Assembly (NCBI GenBank): GCA_903857815.1
Contig: CAIOGK010000130.1
Span: 1 to 7,367 of the forward strand
DNA length: 7,367 nt
Direction of reading: 5' to 3'
Origin: Candidatus Falkowiibacteriota bacterium
GTDB taxonomy: Bacteria > Patescibacteriota > Patescibacteriia > Patescibacteriales > UBA12465
Position numbers and translations under genes: made by a program
Notes under the pieces: model-generated
Databases searched by the model: none
What the model saw: the letters and a program-made list of their open reading frames with translations, nothing else
What the model was told of the DNA's origin: nothing
Shown here: piece by piece, positions 6,856 through 7,367 of the stretch
How the letters are laid out: each line of letters begins with the position of its first letter
Position numbering within the stretch: the first letter of the stretch is position 1

Positions 6856-7320
6856 TTAATTTATTAGATTTATATTTCCATTCAGTAAGACTGGTTTCAT
6901 GCCGTAGATTTCTTGTTTATAAGAAAGTTCTGAAGAAATAGGGTTTAAAATATATATTTGTTTTTTTAAAAAGAAGGCGACTCCAATTTCAATTAAAGTA
7001 TTTCCACCAATATATCCAGTAATACCTTTTTTCTCATGGTTAGAAACAATGATGGCATCACACCATTCGATTTTATCAAAGTGGTCGCGCATCGCTTTTT
7101 CTTTTAAGTCCCAAAGTTCATTATTTGGCGGGAAATCATCGACACCACCATTTTCTTCAATATACTTACCAAAATTTATTTTTTTCCCTCCGCCCATTTC
7201 TGCTGGCGCTTCATTGCTAAGCAGGGGAATAAATATTTCATGTCCCTTAGCTTCTAATGTTTCTTTGAGTTGTTCCATCTCTTGGTAAAAGGTGATGCTC
7301 CCACAAATTGTTATTTTCAT
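6856..7320 (-). CDS. Nucleoside 2-deoxyribosyltransferase-like protein
   Basis: The 154-residue protein opens with a Rossmann-like first strand and loop, KITICGSITF, followed by a helix and a second strand (KGHEIFIPLL). After a polar insert (about 35-70) come AMRDHFDKIEWCDAIIVSN and YIGGNTLIEIGVAFFLKKQIYIL. That order (GS loop, Asp before a hydrophobic strand, GGNTxxExG) matches the nucleoside 2-deoxyribosyltransferase superfamily, whose members cleave or exchange the N-glycosidic bond of deoxynucleosides. Glu111 is the candidate nucleophile. No signal peptide is present, so it should be cytoplasmic. The ATG at 7320 precedes the first strand directly and leaves no room for a longer family core. 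Substrate is unknown; it could be a housekeeping nucleotide-salvage or sanitation enzyme, or a binding protein of the same fold. It is convergent with the preceding gene and unrelated to the surface operon. Confidence 0.85.
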   Translation of the reverse strand: MKITICGSITFYQEMEQLKETLEAKGHEIFIPLLSNEAPAEMGGGKKINFGKYIEENGGVDDFPPNNELWDLKEKAMRDHFDKIEWCDAIIVSNHEKKGITGYIGGNTLIEIGVAFFLKKQIYILNPISSELSYKQEIYGMKPVLLNGNINLIN

Positions 7321-7367
7321 ATAGTTTTCTTATATTTTAAATTTAACAAATAAAGAAGGGAATGGCA

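Noticed and set aside
7049..7288. Plus-strand ORF opposite the deoxyribosyltransferase-like gene
   Set aside because: The minus-strand protein has conserved motifs throughout; this Ser-rich product is its antisense shadow.
7321..7367. A promoter for the minus-strand gene at the right edge
   Set aside because: There is a TATAAG-like element on the minus strand (7329-7334), but it is too close to the ATG and has no -35 box at proper spacing within the window.

Overview
The window looks like a piece of a Patescibacteria (CPR, probably Parcubacteria-type) genome. The clues are compact AT-rich genes that all end in TAA, and an operon of large secreted or membrane-anchored proteins built from fibronectin III-like repeats, a dockerin module and cohesin-like modules. 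The layout of these proteins (FnIII array, a Cys-containing domain, poly-Gly linker and C-terminal dockerin, beside cohesin-like proteins with a C-terminal membrane helix) is one I associate with that group from general knowledge. The taxonomy is an inference and was not tested by any search.

Layout. Bases 1-3241 (+) hold the 3' part of a very long surface-protein gene that enters from the left edge. It has nine full FnIII-like repeats and one partial one, mostly at an exact 270-base period, then a non-repeat domain, 13 glycines and a two-loop dockerin. Two bases later, 3244-4110 (+) encodes a small membrane-anchored cohesin-like protein. It overlaps by 29 bases the gene at 4082-5869 (+), which encodes a larger membrane-anchored cohesin-like protein with several Ig-like modules and a cytoplasmic tail. 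A strong hairpin terminator (5885-5913) closes this operon.

A stand-alone unit follows. A near-consensus sigma70 promoter (TTGACA, 17 bases, TAGAAT at 5948-5976) drives 6026-6775 (+), which encodes a signal-peptide protein resembling the small beta-barrel-like proteins of Bacteroidetes. A hairpin at 6795-6827 ends it and probably works in both directions. The convergent gene 7320-6856 (-) encodes a nucleoside 2-deoxyribosyltransferase-like protein.

How the parts may work together. The FnIII protein has no C-terminal membrane helix or sortase signal but does have a dockerin. The next two genes encode cohesin-like modules tethered to the cell membrane. The simplest reading is a small self-contained cell-surface display system: the long stalk is secreted and docked non-covalently, through Ca2+-dependent dockerin-cohesin pairing, onto one or both membrane anchors. 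This is inferred from architecture and gene order.
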